Source: Flavobacterium rhamnosiphilum (GTDB taxonomy: Bacteria > Bacteroidota > Bacteroidia > Flavobacteriales > Flavobacteriaceae). Taken from it: a stretch of DNA of 64,000 bases. The position numbers and the translations under genes were made by a program. The notes below the pieces were generated by a model. That model was given only the letters and a program-made list of their open reading frames with translations, made no database searches and was not told the DNA's origin. This document shows positions 61,001 through 64,000 of this stretch, in pieces. The DNA is taken from contig NZ_SMLG01000008.1 of assembly GCF_004349195.1 (NCBI RefSeq), forward strand, positions 109,760 to 173,759, in the 5' to 3' direction. Position 1 is the stretch's first letter, and the number at the start of each line of letters is the position of its first letter.

Positions 61001-61571
61001 TTAATTCTATTTTTTTTTCTAATTGCCACTTATTATTTACTTTGTGGAAAAGAAAGGCATTAACAACTCCGTCTTTTGGCGAAGATTGCTTTAAAAAAAA
61101 AATTATTGCATGATGGTCATTAATATAGGGCTTATAAAACTTTAATATTCCTACATATTTAGTTCTAGATATTCTATCCATCTTGTAATTTATGAAATCA
61201 ACTATTTCATACTTTCCAGTTTGTTTTAATCTATTTAAATCTATTAATTTTAATTCAAAATTTGGTTGTTCGTGCAATAATTTTAAATACTCTTTATAGT
61301 TACCAGTCTTTAATACTTCGACTACTCCATTTCGAAATTCTTTTGATTCTGCAAATTTTCTATCTATACAAATTTTATAACCATCAAAGGTATTCTTGTC
61401 TGGTTTTGTTGTGTCATTTGGGGTTAAAAAAAACGTATGATACTCATAGGCAATCGTATCTGTTAACGTCAGAAAATTATCGTCCAAAATAGCATAAAAA
61501 ACATCATCTTGACTTTTTTTGCAACTCAACATAGTAATTAGGGCAAGACAGCCATATATATACTTTTTCAT
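60990..61571 (-). CDS. Lipoprotein, candidate immunity partner of the zincin toxin
   Basis: 193 residues with a lipoprotein signal (MKKYIYGCLALITMLSCKK, lipobox Cys at 17). Body of mixed alpha/beta character with no recognised domain. It starts 9 bp after the stop of the HEYVH toxin gene, so the two form a unit like the toxin and lipoprotein pair at 62801. Periplasmic immunity lipoproteins are common partners of secreted peptidase toxins, but no direct evidence exists here. Confidence 0.65.
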   Translation of the reverse strand: MKKYIYGCLALITMLSCKKSQDDVFYAILDDNFLTLTDTIAYEYHTFFLTPNDTTKPDKNTFDGYKICIDRKFAESKEFRNGVVEVLKTGNYKEYLKLLHEQPNFELKLIDLNRLKQTGKYEIVDFINYKMDRISRTKYVGILKFYKPYINDHHAIIFFLKQSSPKDGVVNAFLFHKVNNKWQLEKKIELMRI

Positions 61572-61580
61572 AAAAAAAAA

Positions 61581-62423
61581 TTAAAAATATTTGCTAAACT
61601 TAATCACAACACTTCCTGCATTGTCATAATCTATAATAACATTAAAAGCATCTCTTTCAAAACCTTTACCAAAATCATAAACCCCTTCACTTATTTTATT
61701 TTGTTGAGTGGCCAAATGCACATATTCATGTAGTAGGGTTACTGCTAATAAAAATGCTGTTGCTTCTTGAGTGCTTTCTAAAAATGCTTGTTCCAAGCCT
61801 CTCACATAACTGGCACTAATATGTAAAGTATTGATCCCTTTTTCCTTATTATAAAACCCATATCTTCCATACATTTCTTCGATTTTAATGATTGGACCTT
61901 GACCAAATGTTAAATGGTCTAAAATTTCTTCTTTCCTAAAATTTGAATAAGTTTGCAGTGCAGCCAATACTTTTGGATTGTTTTTCACAAATGTTTTCAG
62001 TTTTTTAACCATGTTAACAAATCTCGGATAAAGTGTTTCGTAATTATCCGCGAAATTAAATTTAAAATCTGGTTCCTTTAATGGATTTAAGTCCGTAAAT
62101 GCACTTCCATCATCTCCTGTGTATGTCCATGTAAATGGAGGTTTTACAAAATCAAAATAAGTGTGTTGTGGATTATTTATAAATGCCTTAATCATCTCCA
62201 AAGCAAAAGCTTTAGCTTCATCAGAGAAAAGATTTTTTTCAAGGTAAGATCCTAAAACATTATATTCATCAATAGTTGCGGTATTTACAAGCCAATTGTA
62301 AGCATCAGAATCAGAAGCTAAGCTTAATTTAAAGGCTAACGGACAGCATTTACGCGCTATCGAACCGTTAAGACATTCGAGCGTTCGGGGTGAAATAATA
62401 GCACGGTTGAGATTTACAGTCAT
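61581..62423 (-). CDS. Zincin-type polymorphic toxin cassette (orphan)
   Basis: 280 residues. A catalytic zincin motif LLHEYVHLATQQ (His232, Glu233, His236) lies near the C-terminus, with GFERDAFNV (255-262) as possible third ligand region. Residues 29-75 (PLAFKLSLASDSDAYNWLVN...) are almost identical to the linker of the upstream protein at 62801-64000, so this is a toxin domain joined to that linker but without signal peptide or N-terminal delivery domain. The first 28 residues are encoded by the repeat R2 and have no protein-like conservation. Probably a cassette that can recombine into the full-length gene, or is secreted by unknown means. Confidence 0.65.
   Translation of the reverse strand: MTVNLNRAIISPRTLECLNGSIARKCCPLAFKLSLASDSDAYNWLVNTATIDEYNVLGSYLEKNLFSDEAKAFALEMIKAFINNPQHTYFDFVKPPFTWTYTGDDGSAFTDLNPLKEPDFKFNFADNYETLYPRFVNMVKKLKTFVKNNPKVLAALQTYSNFRKEEILDHLTFGQGPIIKIEEMYGRYGFYNKEKGINTLHISASYVRGLEQAFLESTQEATAFLLAVTLLHEYVHLATQQNKISEGVYDFGKGFERDAFNVIIDYDNAGSVVIKFSKYF
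62202..62343. repeat. 142-bp direct repeat, copy in the orphan toxin gene
   Basis: Aligns without gaps to 63491-63632; 131 of 142 positions are identical by hand count. It encodes the toxin linker (AFKL.LASDSDAYNWLVN and following YN.LG). The homology ends abruptly at 62343, where repeat R2 begins. Confidence 0.88.
62356..62390 (+). repeat. Toxin-region flanking repeat R2
   Basis: GCTATCGAACCGTTAAGACA and following TTCGAGCGTTCGGGG; related to R1 at 60263. It lies inside the 5' end of the orphan toxin ORF and supplies part of its first 28 codons. Confidence 0.6.
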
Positions 62424-62444
62424 ACAATTTAAACTTTTTTAGTA

Positions 62445-62801
62445 TCATTCGATTTTATAAATAATCAAAATTTCTTTCGATTTATTTTTATAAATATCTA
62501 AAAAAAGTTTAACTCTTCTATTTTCAAGATTATTATAAATTTTTGAATTAAAATAATCATAATTAAAAGTTTTATCATTTATTGGTAAGCCAATAATTTT
62601 TTTAGACTTTTCAGAATAGTAATATAGGCTTGTTGTTAAACTACCTTCATTGATTCCTGTTAACTTAGAAGTTGTTTTTTTATCTATGTTTGTTTTCCCC
62701 ACACTGCTTAAAACAACCTCAATTGTTCTTTTCTCCATTATTTTTTTACTTTGAGAACAACAACTATTGAAGATTATCAACATTAGAAATATTTTTTTCA
62801 T
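62445..62801 (-). CDS. Lipoprotein, candidate immunity protein for the upstream papain-like toxin
   Basis: 118 residues, lipoprotein signal MKKIFLMLIIFNSCCSQSKK (Cys at 14/15). The rest (MEKRTIEVVLSSVGKTNIDK...) is basic and unrecognised. Its ATG shares one base with the stop codon of the upstream gene (TAATG), giving translational coupling. This is the arrangement expected for toxin and immunity pairs. Confidence 0.68.
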   Translation of the reverse strand: MKKIFLMLIIFNSCCSQSKKIMEKRTIEVVLSSVGKTNIDKKTTSKLTGINEGSLTTSLYYYSEKSKKIIGLPINDKTFNYDYFNSKIYNNLENRRVKLFLDIYKNKSKEILIIYKIE

Positions 62802-64000
62802 TATAGTTTAGTTTTACTTTTTCTAATTTGGGTTATTACATAATCGTGGGCTACAGAACTAAAATAACCATTACATTGCGATTTTCCGCTAATTTTACCG
62901 GTTGATGAATTATAATATAGTAGATTTAAGGGACTAGTCCCTTCACTTATATTACCAGAAGCATTATCATAAAACTGAAAATAATTACCATTGCTATTAC
63001 TTCCCATTCCTACTATTACTACAAAATGATCGGTTGAATTATCCGGATTACCAGGGTGCCCTGGATTATCATCAATTCCTACAACGACAGGTATATTATT
63101 ATTTAAAGCATACTTTAAATAATTTAAACCTTTTAAAAGATTCGTCTGATTAACTCCATTCTGTTCAGTATATATTTGAAATGTTTGTCCTACTGATCCA
63201 TAGTTTGATATTTGATAACCTTTTTTTGCAATTTGTGCTTTCGCATAATCCATACAGTTTCTTTTAATTCCAGGAGAACCCCAACCAACAAACTCTCTTG
63301 TAGGTATTACTTGAGAAATAGCTGTCCACATTTGTTGTGGATTAAAATCACTGTAAGTATTAGTGTCATATCCACCATCTATATTATTATCTATGTCTAT
63401 AGCATTATTCACATCAAAAGAAGTTCTACTATATAAAACATCATCAAATGTTTTGTTTGGATTAGCTATTAAATAATCAATTGCCAAATTAGCAAAAGCT
63501 TTAGCTTCATCTGAGAAAGGATTTTCTTCAAGAAAAAAACCTAATGCATTATATTCATCAATAGTTGCTGTATTTACAAGCCAATTGTAAGCATCAGAAT
63601 CAGAAGCTAAGTTTAATTTAAAGGCTAACGGATCTGCACCTTCAGGGACTTGATTTTCTATGATGCTTGATATAATAATATTATTGTTGGCTGTAGTTAC
63701 ATTACTGTTGCCACCACCGGACTGATTGTTATTGGCAAGATAGGTTGATGCAGCTGCAGTAGAATTTGAATCACTTGTACAAAATGTATCCGAAAGATAT
63801 TGTGAAAATGGAGATGAACATCCAGGAGTGTCCTTACAACCACATGCGCTATCATGATAATGAGTACCGGTACTTTTAAGCCCAGAACAAGGATAGTTAA
63901 TTATAATTGACACGTTATAGCAATAAGCACTACCCCCTCCAGAAGGGTCTCCATTATCAGTGCCAGAACCACCAGGCGCATCTATTAATGCAATTTCTCT
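62801..64000 (-). CDS. Polymorphic toxin with papain/C39-like protease domain, 5' end outside the window
   Basis: The frame is open from base 64000 to the stop at 62801 (399 codons), so the N-terminus (delivery domain, probably secretion signal) lies outside; a GTG at 63913 is not the start. Visible part: Gly/Ser and Cys-rich segment, the linker DPLAFKLNLASDSDAYNWLV, then a domain with RNCMDYAKAQ (Cys220 counting from 63913), NNIPVVVGIDD, DHFVVIVGMG (His296) and YFQFYDNAS (Asp316), the Cys-His-Asp layout of papain/C39-like folds. Most likely a secreted toxin C-terminus. A peptidase with another role remains possible. Confidence 0.68.
   Translation of the reverse strand, partial: REIALIDAPGGSGTDNGDPSGGGSAYCYNVSIIINYPCSGLKSTGTHYHDSACGCKDTPGCSSPFSQYLSDTFCTSDSNSTAAASTYLANNNQSGGGNSNVTTANNNIIISSIIENQVPEGADPLAFKLNLASDSDAYNWLVNTATIDEYNALGFFLEENPFSDEAKAFANLAIDYLIANPNKTFDDVLYSRTSFDVNNAIDIDNNIDGGYDTNTYSDFNPQQMWTAISQVIPTREFVGWGSPGIKRNCMDYAKAQIAKKGYQISNYGSVGQTFQIYTEQNGVNQTNLLKGLNYLKYALNNNIPVVVGIDDNPGHPGNPDNSTDHFVVIVGMGSNSNGNYFQFYDNASGNISEGTSPLNLLYYNSSTGKISGKSQCNGYFSSVAHDYVITQIRKSKTKL

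Noticed and set aside
63911..63913. GTG as the start of the papain-like toxin gene
   Set aside because: The frame is open for 29 more codons to the window edge, with Gly/Ser-rich sequence continuing; the true start is outside.
60300..64000. Prophage or transposon
   Set aside because: No integrase, transposase, structural gene or tRNA target; the repeats and domain swaps fit toxin cassettes better.
1..64000. tRNA, rRNA or CRISPR array
   Set aside because: No cloverleaf with CCA-proximal acceptor, no rRNA-like conserved block and no regularly spaced short direct repeats were seen.

Overview
The window reads as a contiguous piece of a Flavobacteriaceae chromosome, most likely Flavobacterium or a close relative. 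It is AT-rich, most genes lack a Shine-Dalgarno sequence and have A-rich leaders, and many upstream regions carry the Bacteroidetes -7 box TAnnTTTG. It has a fused LpxC-FabZ, a bifunctional HisB and HisIE in one his operon, a protoglobin and lipoprotein-rich toxin loci. I found no rRNA, tRNA, CRISPR array, insertion sequence or prophage. Base counts and pairings were done by hand; family calls are from recognisable motifs, not searches.

Layout. 1-7.5 kb: type II NADH dehydrogenase (cut by the edge), two helicases, a DUF6155-type protein, a DUF3817 and MscS channel pair, and a thioesterase. 7.8-12.9 kb: a five-gene set (esterase, ATP-grasp, GCS2-type ligase, class I glutamine amidotransferase, second ATP-grasp) that looks like a pathway making an unknown amide- or peptide-bonded metabolite. 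13.4-23.8 kb: a same-strand 3-keto-glycoside cluster (GMC dehydrogenase with small subunit and cytochrome c, two Gfo/Idh/MocA oxidoreductases, DUF1080 hydrolase, three TIM-barrel isomerases, MFS permease). 23.8-29.6 kb: M1 and M17 peptidases, an ATP-grasp protein and an esterase. 29.7-37.5 kb: complete histidine operon hisG-D-C-B-H-A-(NIPSNAP)-F-IE, preceded by a 19-residue leader peptide with a His run and a terminator, i.e. a classical attenuator. 37.5-48.7 kb: membrane protein, LTA-synthase-like sulfatase, zinc phospholipase C-like protein, YoaK and YeiH transporters, LysR, a VWA-like protein, fabG, and an NhaC-family transporter preceded by a compact SAM-I-like RNA. 49-57.1 kb: sucD and the lipid A operon (HD phosphohydrolase, lpxD, lpxC-fabZ, lpxA, efp, a second lpxD-like gene). 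57.3-60.2 kb: a ParE/RelE toxin-antitoxin pair, protoglobin, GyrI-like protein and acetyltransferase. 60.2-64 kb: an array of polymorphic-toxin cassettes with lipoprotein partners, direct repeats and a truncated toxin tail, running off the right edge.

Most worth a second look: the compact SAM-I-like element in front of the NhaC-type (probably methionine) transporter; the amidoligase operon of unknown product; the toxin cassette array, where a 142-bp direct repeat and smaller repeats mark a recent recombination; the his attenuator; and a dispersed repeat whose two copies have different stem sequences but keep pairing.
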